From the NCBI GenBank assembly GCA_039881145.1, contig JAYKKI010000023.1, positions 9,854,001 through 9,918,000 of the forward strand: DNA of 64,000 bases. The letters run 5' to 3'. Numbering within the stretch: position 1 is the stretch's first letter; every line of letters starts with the position of its first letter. Below the pieces are notes generated by a model. The model searched no databases and was not told where the DNA came from. It saw only the letters and a program-made list of their open reading frames with translations. Positions 27,773 to 41,188 of this stretch are shown one piece after another. This DNA is from Druceiella hillmani. Taxonomy: Eukaryota; Arthropoda; Insecta; Lepidoptera; Hepialidae. The position numbers were made by a program, and so were the translations under genes.

Positions 27773-27858
27773 ATTTGTTTATTTTTATTTGCAAAATAAA
27801 AATAAACAAATGCATTTACAATTTTTAATATGTTAGAAACATATAAAAATTGTAAATG
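27773..27858. other. Two back-to-back hairpins in TBL2 intron
   Basis: The first hairpin has perfect 18-bp arms (ATTTGTTTATTTTTATTT and its complement) with a 3-base loop at 27773-27811. The second, at 27813-27858, has 15 perfectly paired bases (CATTTACAATTTTTA) plus an inner ATATGTT/ACATA extension. Only one base separates them. Confidence 0.85.
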
Positions 27859-28131
27859 TTTAATACTTAATTATCATTGCTACAATCTGCATATATTTAC
27901 TCTAAACATGAGTCATACTAAATCAAAGTTGATTCTAGGAAATATTTAAAGAACATTCATGCAGTTAGCAGATTATTACATAACCTGCAGACCATACTAC
28001 AAATTTAGAAAATCCAGATTTGCTAAATGAGAATGAGGATAATAAAATAAGGAAACTTGCTCGCAATGAGGAAAAATGAATGTAAATATAAAAAACATTG
28101 ATTTAATAAACCATATATAAATAATTTCCAG

Positions 28132-28504
28132 GTGCACACAGAAGATGTTATCGGCTTTGGCATATCTTGCAATGGAAAATTTATGATGTCATGCTCTGCT
28201 AAAACTGACATGGTTATATGGGATCTCCGTGGGCAACAGCTTGCACGACTCGACACCTACTTAATGAGCACCATGAGGGCCAAGATTACACCCTGTGGTC
28301 GATTTGTTGTTGCCACTGGTTTTGCCCCTGATGTGAAGGTAATGGAAGTCTGCTTCGCCAGGACAGGGGAGTTCAAGAGCGTAAATAAAGCCTTCGAGTT
28401 GACGGGACATACTTCAGGCATTTACGATGTTGCCTTCGATGCTGATACTTCGCACATAGCAACTGTATCTAAGGACGGTTCTTGGAAGTTGTATCATACG
28501 AAGA
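28132..28504 (+). CDS. TBL2, second readable exon
   Basis: The exon is flanked by TTTCCAG and GTGAGT, entering in phase 0 and leaving in phase 1. It encodes three WD blades, seen as DMVIWDLRGQQL, DVKVMEVCFAR and GSWKLYHTK, with the TBL2 signatures SPCGRF-like TPCGRFVVATGF and AFELTGHTSGIYD. The usual Trp of DVKVWEV is Met here. This is the most conserved part of the protein and fixes the identification. Confidence 0.93.
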
Positions 28505-31500
28505 GTGAGTAGTTTGTTTTTATCTATGCGGTATGTTGACAAGATTGTCACGAATCACAAAATTACTTTTAATTGTAATCACTTATTCAACTTTGGACAC
28601 AAAGTAACTACTTCAACATAAATTTTTCAGTATTATTAATTTCAAAATGTGATAAAAAAAGTCACTGGTATAAATAATCTGCTCATGTTACCACTATTGT
28701 TTTTATGTATTTGGTGAAAAATTATTTTTGCTATTCCAATCTTAAACTGAGAGTAACGTAGAGAAGCAATGCGTAAGGATTGCTACAAAATGAAACCATC
28801 TCTTTTCATAATTCTGGCAGTTTTGATTTAGTCTCTTTAGTTTTGTTTTCTGTGACTATAAAAAAAAATGTGACAAATCATAAGTCCACTATCTGTAAGA
28901 AGCTTTATGTGAAATATCGAAGATAAATTCTCTTGGGTGGAACTAATATAAGAAGTGATCAAATTAAGAAAACCATTCAATCAAATCTACAAGCAATTCT
29001 ATAATGCGACTGAAAATGTACAATGTATCAAAGTTCTAAAGAACTTATGCATTTCAAAGTAAATAAAATCAAAACACCAACAACAATATTCTTCAAAGGA
29101 AAAAAATTTAACTAACATGCAAAATTATCATAAATTAAATTACCAGTAAGTACATTGTACTAAAGTATACAAAATCATGGCCTCAACATGACATATTTTT
29201 ATCATACTGCAAATGACAATTCTAAAGGAAAATATTCAACATTATTTTTTTAATTAATGTCCCCGTATTATTGCTGGAATTGCAATAATTTTATCTTGTT
29301 TCATATAACAGTAAAAAAACATGAAGGTTGTACTCACGGGCAATTCAAGGTCCATAGTCAATGTTAATGAGTAATCGGTATGGTAACTCAGCACTCTAGA
29401 AGTGTGAAAGATTATTTCAAGGTTTGAGATAAGTTCGGTTATTGGTACCGGAAAAGAAGGCTCACCTTCTACCCTCTTAAACTGCCATGAACCTCAGTGA
29501 TATGTGGTTAAATGCCATTGAACAGAATAATGTGTCAGACATGAGAAATATCATTCTCCAAATATTGAAAAATATATGAAGAATATCAGTTCAAACTCTA
29601 CATTTGTAATAATATTTAATTTTTTATTAATTGCAAAAATTTACAGTTTAATCATATTAAAGTGGAGATTTCTAACATAATATTGCCTAAGTGTAGTAAT
29701 CAAATATTAGAAATTAACTTTTTGTTAAGTGTTATACAACACTGAGTTTTTTATTTATAAAAGAAAAATTGAATTTTTAAGTATGCCTGCCTCCAAAAGT
29801 TTGACAAGTAGATATTAGTCCAGAAGGGAATTACAACAAAAATAACCATGCAATCTTATGTATTATTAAAATGTATTTATTTAATTTTTAAACAGATTGC
29901 TTGTCTAACTTACAGCTTGGTGCCAGTGTACAGCAAATGAATAATAAACTTATTATATATAAAATAAAATTCCGTAATATTTACTGGAAACATAGTAACA
30001 AATATAAAACTCAAAAATAATGATCAAAACAAATACGTACATAAGTAAAGAATGCAATAAAATTTATGAGTGGATCATGAACCAATCAAATATATGTATA
30101 CTTAAATATAAATGGAATTATAATAATGAAAATGAACAGGTCTTAAGTTATCATCTTGACTTAGGATAATAATATTAACGTAACCCTGACATAAAATTGC
30201 AGTTAGGTATTACATGAACTTTTTCAAAGTATTAAACAATCCTATAATTTAATGAGGAGCTATTTAGCGTATGTGATCCATCTTAGTCTATGATTTGAGT
30301 TTTGCATGAAAATTTGCCTATGCATTGTTATTTGAAAAATTATAGCAAAAGTAAAAGTCTGCTTTTGGTCCCATAGTTGCTCACGTCGGAACTAAAAACC
30401 CTATTGCATACCAAAACCAAACAAGTTTAGCAAGTGTTATTAAATGTGAGACATAGACATCCGAATATGTCTCCATTAAATAGAGTAGAAACCTATCTTG
30501 ATCCCAATTTCATTGCATTGCCTCATGCTTAAGTACCTTCATGTACTTAAACAAGTAGCATGTAGTTAAACATCATAGTTAGTCAAGCCATCATCAGCTA
30601 TCATCACGATTATTCCAGCACCAAGATATCTATTCGAAAAACCTATTGAAAATAATCTGAGAATACTCCAACTTTATTTATCTCAAAATAAGACACTTTA
30701 TGGTTCAGGAGGACCTATATTCTATATTAAATAATAAAATCATTACTCATTAAATAGCATATTGAAGAAATTTTTAATAAGCTTGTTAATGGTAGAGAAT
30801 TCTGCAATTTTATTACTTTAACACCAAAAAACTCACAATTACATAGAACTATTTGATCAAATTAATATGAAATATTAAATAACCTGATGACTAAAAGTGT
30901 GATGGTTTTTTAAAATAAAGTGAGAACTGGCAGGCTCTAATGTAAAATGTTTTTATTTTATAAAAAATCAATAAATAAAAGGTGGTATAAGTTCAGTTTA
31001 GCGAAAATGTAATTTTCCCAGTTTTTTTGTTTTAAATAAAAAATATAATAAAAGAGGACATATTTAAAAAAATTAGTGCTTGGATAAGATTATTTCAATA
31101 TAAAAAATTTATTTGAAAAATGCTTTTTCTATGAAGAAATAGCTATATAAGTTATTTTATTAACAAATGAAAATTTTTTCTTTATTCTCAAGACATTGTT
31201 GTATTATAAATATAAGGATGTTATACTCATAGGTAAATTAAATTTATTCCCCGATTTAGGAGAGTTATTTTTATTCATGTATTATATCTGCAAATTATTT
31301 ATCACTATTCATACTCTTAAACAAAATGTTTATACAATTAAATTATAATTGGTTTTTGGACAAAATAAAATTGTCATTTTAATTTGTAAAACAATAGATT
31401 TGCAAAAAAATCGGTCTTTTTTAAGGTTTATTTAAACGTAATTTGAATGGCTTTATTTTTATGTGTTCTTCATAATATATTTTAATAAAAGCAATATACT

Positions 31501-33328
31501 ATGGTGAATACATAATAAATACAATTATAACCTCAAAATTATAAACACTTTCTTGTTGTGAAGTCTACAAGTTCCACTGAGATAAAACTTATAATTTTCC
31601 TTTGTGTATTTCATCTTTAGGCTATTATATTTTATAGTTATAGTCACATTTTATATAAATGGAGCTGCAGGCACACTTGTAGCTTATATATTTTACATTT
31701 TCACAAAAATTATATAATAGTTGTACTACTGTTGTTTTTGTTGACATTTATAGCTCCGCACACTCCCCATTTAACATGATAATAAATGCTTATAATTACA
31801 TGTAGAACAATTATTAAAATTATAAAAAAAGGCTTAAAAAACTAAAACTTTTCCAGCCCTGATTTCTGTCTATAGATCCATCTGTTTACCACACAAGTCC
31901 ATTTAGATTCAGTAGGTTCATTCAACAATGAAACTTGATGTTATATTTGAAATGTTAGTTCTATGGTCACCATGTTCGTTCACGACTCTTGGTAATTACT
32001 GCAGTCACCAATACAAAAAAATCATACAGCTCAAGGCAAATTGCCGCAAAAATGTAGACATAAATCTATGTGCCTTGTGCTAGCTTCCAAAGCTATATGC
32101 CATCATCTAAAAGATGTAAATGTTTAAGATTCCTTTATTAACAGTCTTACTTTTGATGTCCTTATGGTTTTTAGATTTTACATATAATTTCTATAAAACT
32201 ATTCTTTTTATTTCATTACAATTTCCACCTTTTTGATGAATATGAAAGAGTCTTTGATCTATAAGAGTAATCACATAATTATCATTTACTATCGAATAAC
32301 AAGAAAGAATACTCCAAAATTTATATTAACACATTGAACTCCACATTGGTCACTTGTATATATAAATAGCTTTTTGTTTACTTTACAAAACTAACGACGT
32401 TCAATGTTTTAAATAAAAATTGGAGAACTTTTTCTAAAGTCAACTTAAATAAAAACTATTTTAGAAAAACGTCTCAAGACAAAAACTATGCTAATGCGCT
32501 GTGAAGTGGTATTCCAAACAAACAATCACAAAAACCTTGTCGGGTTATGAACAATTTCAATTCAAATGTATTAAATATGCCAACCAAGTTATTATATTTT
32601 TATCATTATAATTAAGAGCTTGTAGAGTCAATTCCTACCTTCATTTATAAATTGTTTTCAGCTCTTCACTAAAACTATAATTGATTACAAATTTATTTCA
32701 TTTTTGTTGATATGACTGATCTTTTAGAATTTTCTACAATTGAGTCAGCATATTTGTACTATTCAGTTAGTACATTGGTACCGTTGTGTCAGTATAATTG
32801 TTCGTGGTTCTCATTATGCTAATTATCGCAAATCTTTTTTAAGTTGCGCTAAATTGTGTGCATAATGAAATCCTTCCAGCAGTTTTGTAAGAAGTTACTA
32901 AGAAGTGACTAATTGCTTGATATTATCTATTATTATATTCATATCCTGCTATTTATCCAAAGTAATAGAAACTTATTAACAAATTGTTAACTACCTCACA
33001 TAAGCATCCACTGACGATCCATTCTTGAATTATACTCTCATGCAGAAATCACACCTTCACTCGAAATGCAAAATAGAGAATATCACTAAACCAATCTTGG
33101 TCTTCTTATAGATATTATGATTTGTCCATTTCTTAGTAAAATATTACATTGCCATTGTAGGTAACTCAATGACATTTTTTTCATCCTCGATAATAACGCT
33201 ATACATAGGGTTTCCCAATGAGTATTGAAAACATTTTAAAGATTCACTTTTCCTGATTTTGCGATTTTAAATTAATATATTTTTTAAATTATAAACTCAA
33301 TTGCTAAAACATAAACATTAACTTTCAG
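28505..33328 (+). other. TBL2 intron (4824 bp)
   Basis: Phase-1 GT-AG intron, AT-rich. I see no transposase relic, RNA gene or strong tandem repeat inside it. Confidence 0.85.
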
Positions 33329-33514
33329 TTGAATACGAGAAGGGTGAAACACCTCATATATTAACAACTGGGACATACAAGCAAGCCAGCCAAGCGTCTC
33401 TAATAGCTCTCTCTCCAAATGCTGAAGTTGTTGTTATTGCCACAATTAGCAATTTGGAGTTTTTTGACGCCTCTAATGGTACTTTATATGATACTATTGA
33501 GGACATTTTTTTGT
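33329..33514 (+). CDS. TBL2, third readable exon
   Basis: The acceptor ACTTTCAG and donor GTAAGT bound 186 bases. The split codon gives Ile, so the join reads TKSEYEK-like (...HTK-I-EYEKGETPH), matching the VEYKKG segment of relatives. The exon then reads LIALSPNAEVVVIAT and ends TIEDIFL, a WD blade and its linker. It leaves in phase 1. Confidence 0.9.
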
Positions 33515-34947
33515 GTAAGTATCAAAATATTTTGTTTTTTTATTCAACCTAAGTATTGTTTGTAAGTGAAATTCTGATGTACATCTTGTGTATCAGTATT
33601 TCTGCATACTAGAAACTATAAGTAATATGTACTTTTTCTAAAGCCTTATTTAACTTTCTAGAATTACTTTTTTATTCCTGTATTTAATTCAATTTTGTAT
33701 TCTTGTATTTTATTTTATCTGTACTATTTTATCTGAACAATGAGACAAATCACATGCATTGTTCCTTAAACAATTTACTATATTAGCAATAAAGATTTTT
33801 TTGTACATTAAAAACAAATTTCAAGTACGAGCTATAACGAACTACTTCTGTAATTAGTGACACTTTATTGAACAATGCCTATAAGTACTAAGTTTATACA
33901 TATATTATTACATGTTGTTAACTAAAAAGCAATATTGCCTAAGTTACAAAAATAATTATTATTAAAAGGAGACATTGAAAAACTTGAAATACCATTTTCG
34001 ATATTATCATATTTGCTGTTTTTATTAAACAATGCAAAAAGACAGTATTAGGGCAATAGTGTCACTTACACTGCATTGTTTATAAATTTATGATATACGT
34101 ACGAGAGCAATGTGCAAAGTTCTCCGTCTAGCACAGAGATAGTGTTGCTATCAATAAAAATTTTTTTGTTAGGTTGATACACATATCGTAATGACGTATG
34201 TAAAGTTTAAACTTGATCTGGTAAATAGTTTTCTTTATATGTCTTTTTCTTTTATCACCCCATTTACATGCGTTATTTTGCACTATTTATCGTCAACAGA
34301 AATTCATTTAAGCTTGCTCAAGTTTTATAAAGAGTCTGTTCCTTCAAATGTGGTTCTACACCAAAAGAAGCGAAATCAGTTTCATATGCCGAAAGGATCA
34401 TGGGTGTGTTTTCTCAGATGCAAAAAGGATTTTCTGGGATGTTGAAGGGATTCCTTTTAATGACTATGTAATAAAGGATAAAATAATACTACATAAGTCT
34501 TTTAGAAAAATTGGATATCAGAGGCTTGGATTGTAAAAGAAAAAATTATCTTTGATTTCCATCTATTCCCAAATTTCATGAAATTTGTACCTGGGAAATG
34601 TTTTAAGTCAAATGAAGAGTTGATAGCAGAGGTAGATAATAGCAGACCTTCCAAAATTACATTTCAGGAATGAAATCCATTCATTGGAGCAATGTTCTTC
34701 GAAGGTGAAAAATGATTTTGTCGAGTTACTTGCAATGCTAATGTAACGTGCACTGAACTAAAAGCAGACATAGATGGGGACATAAAAAAATGCCTTTTCG
34801 AACTGAAAAATTATTTCAACTGGACTTGCTTGAAAAAATTAAATTTTTTGAGTCTTACAAAACTGTAGTAAATTATTGTGGTAAATATTGATCATATTGA
34901 CCAATAATTACACTGAAATGTTCAAGAAACCAAATTAATATTTTCAG
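33515..34947 (+). other. TBL2 intron (1433 bp) with mariner relic
   Basis: Phase-1 GT-AG intron ending TATTTTCAG. A decayed mariner segment at about 34425-34740 sits close to the acceptor. Confidence 0.85.
34425..34740 (+). pseudogene. Decayed DD34D mariner transposase fragment
   Basis: Three frame-shifted pieces read in mariner order: FWDVEGIPFNDYV near 34432, KFVPGKCFKSNEELIAEVDN near 34580, and LPKLHFRNEIHSLEQ near 34650. They correspond to the FWD..G...DYL, F.S.EE...V and Y..GI..L segments of mariner transposases. Stops and frameshifts abound, and no inverted ends were found. Confidence 0.55.
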
Positions 34948-35165
34948 ATCCTATAACATGTTTGAAATTTGACTCTACTGGCAAGTACCTGTTTGTTTGT
35001 GGAGACCGTGTCGTGCGAGTGTTCCATAACGTTGCGGGCTATGCAACCAGTATCAACACCTGCCAGCGTCTCCTTAAAACCAACCCGACTTCGGCAACCA
35101 AAGAAAGACTGCAGAAGACTATCGAAGACGCCCAGCAGTTCCTTAAGAAGTTTGACAAAACCTAA
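34948..35165 (+). CDS. TBL2, last coding exon
   Basis: After TATTTTCAG the exon reads ITCLKFDSTGKYLFVCGDRV and VRVFHNVAGY, the last WD blade. It ends in the family's C-terminal helical tail (ATKERLQKTIEDAQQFLKKF) and TAA at 35163-35165. Total readable TBL2 sequence is 333 residues in four exons with consistent phases and no internal stop, so the gene looks functional. Confidence 0.93.
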
Positions 35166-35267
35166 CTGGTTATTTTTTCCAGTATGAGTGTTGACTTCCT
35201 GTTTACACTATTTTTATACTGAAATTGCATTTATTTTCATTAACAAATTGTTGACTTTTTCTACTTC

Positions 35268-35273
35268 AATAAA
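35268..35273 (+). terminator. TBL2 polyadenylation signal
   Basis: AATAAA lies 103 bases after the stop codon, in TTCAATAAAGACTTTC. Confidence 0.7.
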
Positions 35274-38002
35274 GACTTTCATATTTTGTACCAGTGTGTA
35301 AGCTATTTGTTTTATTTCGTTAAAAGTTGGTTTACTTGTATGTTCCCACGCTCCATCAACGAGGAGTAACTTGAAGAAGTAGCATAAGTATATATACTCC
35401 TTTGCAAAAAGAAGGACACTTACAATTTTTTCAGTTAGTTTAAGTAAAGAAAATTAGATTTTATGCAAAAAAAATAAAATAATGTTAATTACTAAAAATA
35501 AAAATCTTTGGTGAATTAGACATTCATGATTTTTTTGTATTATTATGAAATTATACATTTTAACAAAATAAAAGGGAGGCCTTCAACTGTTAATATTCTT
35601 TATTTAACAAAAGTTACAAAAGTAAAAAAATAAAATTAGTATCGAGTGTAGCTTCCTCTTGCCGAAAAGTGTTGCAATTCTTAGATGAATATTTTAATGA
35701 TTTGATGAAAAACGTATTAAATTAATTTATGAAAATGTCACGCATTTTGTTTATTGTTAGGTCAATAAACAAAATGCATGACACTCATCACACATCAACA
35801 CATAAATCTTATAGGGCACAATGAAACATAAGGTGAGAATTGGAAAAGTAACATTTTGTGTGTTGATTGAATGGACACAATATGTTCCATAAGAACAAAT
35901 TCTCACGTTATATAAACATAATATATAAAATTTATAATTTTAAAAGAATTATTCAGAGCCAAAATATTATAAATATATACTTGTAAATGCAAAAAAACCT
36001 AAACCCTGGTTTTTTCTATTCTTGCCTCAGCTGAAATACACAATTTAATCAAATTAATTTTCCCTATAAACATTTATTGCTGTGCGAAGTAGGTATCAAA
36101 TTTTGGAGTTTTTGATAGAAAATTTTTAGGGTATTAACCTTGACTTAGTTATAACTATTTATTTTTTTATATCCGTTTTCCAAAAAAAGTTAAAAAATGA
36201 CAGAAGAATTTTTATAATTTTTCTGTGTAAAATATTCGCTTTTAATTTTTTCGTAACCACCTGGAGCATGAGAAATGGGATATTGCGGATGGTAGTTCAT
36301 ATATTTAAAAATATGTGATTGCTTCTGAAAATTTATAATATAGATAACTGATATTAGTAAATAATGAATTTTTTAAAACAAGAGTTGAGTAAAATCGAAT
36401 TTAAAGAAATTAACATGATACAGTTCAAATGGACCGAAATACTAAACTAGTATCAAATAGACGCAAAGAATTACAGTACAGAACCTTTTCAGGGAACACT
36501 TAAGAAATGTTAACATAACATGTGTAAAAAAGTGAAATATAATTATTTTATAAACTATGTTTGCATTTTGTATTTGAATTCTAAACTTTTGTGATATTAA
36601 TATAAACCGTTTGAAACTGTTACTTATATATCTACTGGTGCAAGGCCACTTTCTTCATCGACGTAACAGATAAATTAATGTAACAAAGTAAATGCTGCGG
36701 TCCAAATTGTTTCTTCAGTTTTGTTATTTTTACTTTTCCTCTTTCTTTTAACACTAACTTTTATTACTCATTACACTGTTACAAAATAAGAACTAATACT
36801 AATATACAGAAGACCATTTCCAATTATTTTCCTTTGAGATGCCGATAAAAATATACCTACGAAACAATCCTATACTCATGTGCAAACTAATATAAGTCTA
36901 CTACACATAGACAACTCTTACTTTACTTTGAGAGTATCAGTTACACGGTCACCATGAGTTTGACAGTGCGGTGTGTAGGGTCAATATGATAATAACATTA
37001 TGAATAGAAACCCACAAAATTTTTGGGTGTTAAAATTAAGTCACCTTGGTGTCAAAACTTAAATTCTCGATTTGGCTGCATGGACCATGCAAGATCAGCT
37101 ACCACTTTAGATATAAACTGAGCGAAGTGTGTGGAATATAAATAAAAATGGTGGAAGGTAAATAAAAATTCTCTTAATGTCAAAATTATGACATTACTTT
37201 CTCCGCCATGGACCACACGAAATCAGATACTGCTTCTAACATGCAATTGGTGGAACTTTTAGAGAAATGCATAAGAGTGGTGGACCGTATCACTGATGTC
37301 ACCTTCCGAATTTCATGAGCATTTTAATGGATGCACTCCCAACATTTTTAATGGATGAACAATTTTAAACTTTAATAAATTTTGTAAATGAGCATCAATC
37401 ATATGATTGTAGATGGCAAATTCAATGGATACAAAAAATTAATTCTGATATCTGATCATTTTGTGGGACTTTGGTCTATTTGTGTAGGAGAATTGATATG
37501 AAACCTATCACTTATCAAATCTATTAGAATGCAATTAAATTGTGTACTTCTTTAATTTAACAATATTGAGGGTTATCCATTGCAAAAAAATAGAACATAT
37601 GTTTGTTTAATTTTTTTTTATTAAACATTCATTGTTACAAATAAAACTTTTCACTTTTAAATATTTTATAACTCATTAGCTGATTTGCCAAAATCAACAT
37701 CATGTATTGGAATGAACCTATTATGCGTTTAAAAGATATTGCTATGCCTGTACAGGAAAATTTTTGCGAAAAGAATTTGATTTCAGATTTTTATTTTTGA
37801 CTATAGTAATGGGATTTGAACGAAGTCAGTATGTCTAAGTTCATGTAAGTTCGATCAGAAATTTAGAGACTTATGGAGGAATATAACAAATATCATATAA
37901 AAACGACGAATATAGTAGAGCAAGCCTACGAAGTATGAAACCCCGGTTTCAATACTTTCTCATTTCCGCACACTTAAGTCCCATTTACATATACGCAACA
38001 AA
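35274..38002. other. Intergenic stretch after TBL2
   Basis: No gene recognised. It includes an inverted repeat at 35737-35782 and a diverged duplication of about 100 bp near 37050-37290 (GCATGGACCATGCAAGATCA versus CCATGGACCACACGAAATCA). Confidence 0.45.
35737..35782. other. 20-bp inverted repeat
   Basis: GTCACGCATTTTGTTTATTG and its complement (one mismatch) flank a 6-base loop. A weaker inverted pair (ATAAGGTGAGAATT at about 35830, complement at about 35905) follows, so both may belong to an old MITE. Confidence 0.8.
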
Positions 38003-38085
38003 TCTTGGAAAAATCATGGCGACAATCTTTTGGGACTCAGAATTGAACCTGTTGATAGATTATAAAGATTGCAATAGTGGGTTTC
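38003..38085 (+). pseudogene. Small mariner transposase fragment
   Basis: The reading GKIMATIFWDSE then LLIDYKDCN matches the KVMASVFWD...IDYLE region of DD34D mariners. It is also visibly similar in DNA to the larger fragment at about 46041-46110 in this window. Confidence 0.5.
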
Positions 38086-38339
38086 ATAGAAAAGAGATGT
38101 AAATTTATTACACATGTACGAAATTGAGATTTATACAATTTTAATATTTATTAAAAATCCAAAACAAATATTTGTCATTTAAATAACATAAAATGTTTTT
38201 GAATTTACAAATCATTAAAACGGGAAGGAAATCTATCAAAATAGAGATGGCCCATTTTAGATACTAAGGTCTGGAGATAAAATAAAAGGAAAGAGCCGAC
38301 ATTTCAATCCAGCATAGTTTTATAAAGCGTTACAAAACA

Positions 38340-39834
38340 GAAACGGGTAGATTCTTGTTTCTCCAAAGACATTCAAAGTGAGTTTGTAAGCCTTTTGGGA
38401 AAAGAAGTGAAATATAACATTGTGGGCGACATAAAAAAAGCCAAATGTTTTGGGTTTATTTTTGATAGCACTCCAGACATATCACATGTTGATCAGATTA
38501 GTTACCTGATCAGATATGTTCATATTGAAGGCGATCAAGAAAGGAAGCAAGGAATTATTTCTAGGTTTCTTCCCTATAGCTGGGAAGATTACAGTTGAAC
38601 TTGCTGCAAATATCCTTTATAATAAGAGTGATAACTTGAACATACATCTAGGTCAGGCTCAAGGATATGATAACGCTGCAACCATGGCAGGTGTTCATGG
38701 TGGTGTACAGGTAAAAGTCAAAGAACCCAATCCTAAAGCGTTGTTTACGCCTAGTGCTAATCATTCACTAAATCTATGTGGAGTGCACTTATTTAGACTA
38801 TCCGAGACAAGATGAAATGCTCATCACGACGCTGTTAAACCACTAGAGAACAACTTTGAGAAACTTGTATCAACACTCGAAGAGATATGTGTTCCCAGCA
38901 GCAGCAGAGAAAACGTCAATACAAGAGAAGCAGCATCTACACTCTTACCAGCTTTGTGTGACTATAGTTTTTTATGCTATCTTTTCTTTTAGTGTGAAGA
39001 CTTATAAGAAGTTAATCAGACACACTGAAAAAGTGTGATAAAAATCAAAGCCCTAAAAAATTTCTTTAAAGCCAACATATTCAAATAGTGGCAAAAGCTA
39101 TTTCCTAAGCAACAAAAAAATGTGAAGACTTGGACATTTCCATTGAAAGAAAGGGGAAGATTTCGGAAACGTTTGCCAGGAGAAATGGACCGAGATGCTG
39201 GACTAACATTGCCAGAGGAGCTGCAGAGAACTATGTTAGAATGTCTTGATAGATTTTACGTAGAACTAGACCATAGTTACAGGGCGATAGATGATATTCT
39301 TGTAACATTTAGTTTTGTTCAGCCTAAAACTCTGCTAACGTCACCAGAAGAAGATCTTCGTGGAATAGTTCCAAATCTAACGAAAATCTGCAATGCATTT
39401 TGTGCAGAGGACATAATTTTGGAAATTTTACAACTAAGGCGCCACTTGGAAGCTGCCAGCATTTCTTCCCAAGAAGCGGTTTAACGGACTACAGTCGAGT
39501 ATCTCAGAGTCATCGTAAAGTGGGGCTATTCTGGGTCTGTTCTGTGTTTGGCACTGTATCTAAGATTTTTTTTAACTATTTGTGTTTCGGGAGCTTCATG
39601 TGAAAGAAGCTTTTCAAATTAAAGTTGATAAAATTTTATTTAAAGTCCACAATGAGCTGAACGCAACTAACCAACCTTCCCATTTTATCTATTGAAAAGA
39701 ACAGGAAAGTAAATTTTAATAATATGATAGAACATTTTAGCAAAATAAAATCACGTAAGCATGCTTACTATCAGTTGTTAGTTTGGGGTGTTCAATAAAA
39801 ATCACCCTGGGTGCCAACCCACGCTATTCCGCTA
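38340..39834 (+). pseudogene. ZMYM1-like hAT transposase pseudogene
   Basis: Pieces in consistent order and orientation match ZMYM1-like hAT transposases: FSKDIQSEFVSLLGKEV (about 38366), FIFDSTPDISHVDQISYLIR (DUF4371 region), GQGYDN-type AQGYDNAATMAGVHGGVQ, ALFTPSANHSLNLCGVH, then the C-terminal SCERSFS and LSIEKN segments near 39600 and 39700. The frame changes near 38560 and several times later, with stops, so it is not translatable. A hAT-like 3' terminus (GGTGCCAACCCACGCTATTC then CGCTACTT) ends near 39834. The host-derived ZMYM proteins share these domains, but the decay argues for a transposon. Confidence 0.75.
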
Positions 39835-40314
39835 CTTATTTCTTCCATGATATGGCTAAAATTTGGTAATACTTTTTGGTACAAATTGGAATTGTTTTTA
39901 GGTACAAATATATCCTATTGGACTACTTTACATTAAAATCATGTTCTAAAAAATGTGCTAAACAAACTATGGATATTTTTGTAGGAAAACATTTCTTCAG
40001 CCTTCAATCCATTTCTCCTTTATAGTGTCTAATAGCATCTTATTTAGTTCAGACTTATAATCGGTATAAGGGCCAAAACATTAAACATTCACAAATAAAC
40101 ATTTAGCCTTTTATCGAATTGCTATGAGTCATGAAGGAAAAGTTATTTATCTATATGTCATCTATATGTTATTCATCTATAGTTATTCATCTGTATGTAC
40201 AATCATTTACTTTTTTTTATTAATCGTATATATTACTCAAACGATTTTATTATCTTTTTTAGAATTTTATCATTAATAAATTTATTTATTTTTATAGTCT
40301 TTCTTATGAGTTGA
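39835..40314. other. Intergenic stretch
   Basis: No gene. Short ATCTATATGT-type repetition near 40150-40195. Confidence 0.45.
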
Positions 40315-40629
40315 ATGAAGAACATAGTAGTAATTTACTTTCTTAACTTTGTTATACTCTTAAATTATTATGTAAATTCAGTTGCCTTAAAGTGTGAAAC
40401 TTTTATCTCGAAGGATGACAATCTCCAAACATATTCACATTACCAATATTTGTGCGATAATGAGATCAAGTGTCCTGCATTAGTGACGCATACAAGTGCA
40501 ACGAGGTCGCCAATAATATTTTGGTTAAAATCCAACATAATATATTCAAATTATCTATCTGCGACTAAAGTTTGGCGTGCATGCCACGGTTGCTTCACAT
40601 CTCTTGATATATTTTATGCTCTGTGTTAG
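40315..40629 (+). CDS. Candidate small secreted cysteine-containing protein
   Basis: I do not recognise this 104-codon frame. It starts MKNIVVIYFLNFVILLNYYV, which has the shape of a signal peptide (basic residue, long hydrophobic core, probable cleavage after NSVA at 24). It then has six cysteines (C27, C47, C53, C90, C93, C104) in an 80-residue mature part. No intron or homologous family is evident. It sits between two hAT relics, which favours chance or decay. The signal-like start is the only support. Confidence 0.22.
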   Translation: MKNIVVIYFLNFVILLNYYVNSVALKCETFISKDDNLQTYSHYQYLCDNEIKCPALVTHTSATRSPIIFWLKSNIIYSNYLSATKVWRACHGCFTSLDIFYALC

Positions 40630-41188
40630 GCAATATAATTATAATCCGTTATTATTTTTTCATTTAATTCAGGTTTTCCACAAAATATAGTTACTGTTAT
40701 TTTTCTTTATTATAGATGTAAAGTAGTGTTAATTAGAATATATTCACAATATTTACGATATAAAAATCGTAGATAAGAAAGAAACATTTTGGAAAAAGCT
40801 TTCTGATTCCAAAAATCGTAAAAGAAAATTTTAACAAGTTGTAGGTTTGAACACACTAAAAAAATATGAATACTAATAAATACTTTAAAGGAAAGTCTCA
40901 TTCGATGTGAGAAATTAGTATTTTTACATCTGAATTTGAAAGCCAAGTATTAGTTAATATTTCTTCACATTCTAAACAATTAAACACTAACAAGCGTATA
41001 CATTTACTTAAGATGATCAATCCATTATAACCTTGTATGAATCGTTTGAGTTTTCTCTGCGTCAAAATCAACATAAAATTCCTCTCATTGACGAAAGTAT
41101 CACCATAAACTTAACCGAAAATTACGACATGTCTGAATTATTTATGTGATTTTTATATCAATTATTTATATGAATTATTTACATTATA
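40630..41188. other. Intergenic stretch
   Basis: No gene or notable repeat seen. Confidence 0.45.

Larger units (their letters stand above)
26778..28131 (+). other. TBL2 intron (1354 bp) with repeats
   Basis: Phase-0 GT-AG intron. It holds an imperfect tandem repeat (26901-27157), a foldback (27351-27508) and two adjacent hairpins (27773-27858). Confidence 0.85.
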
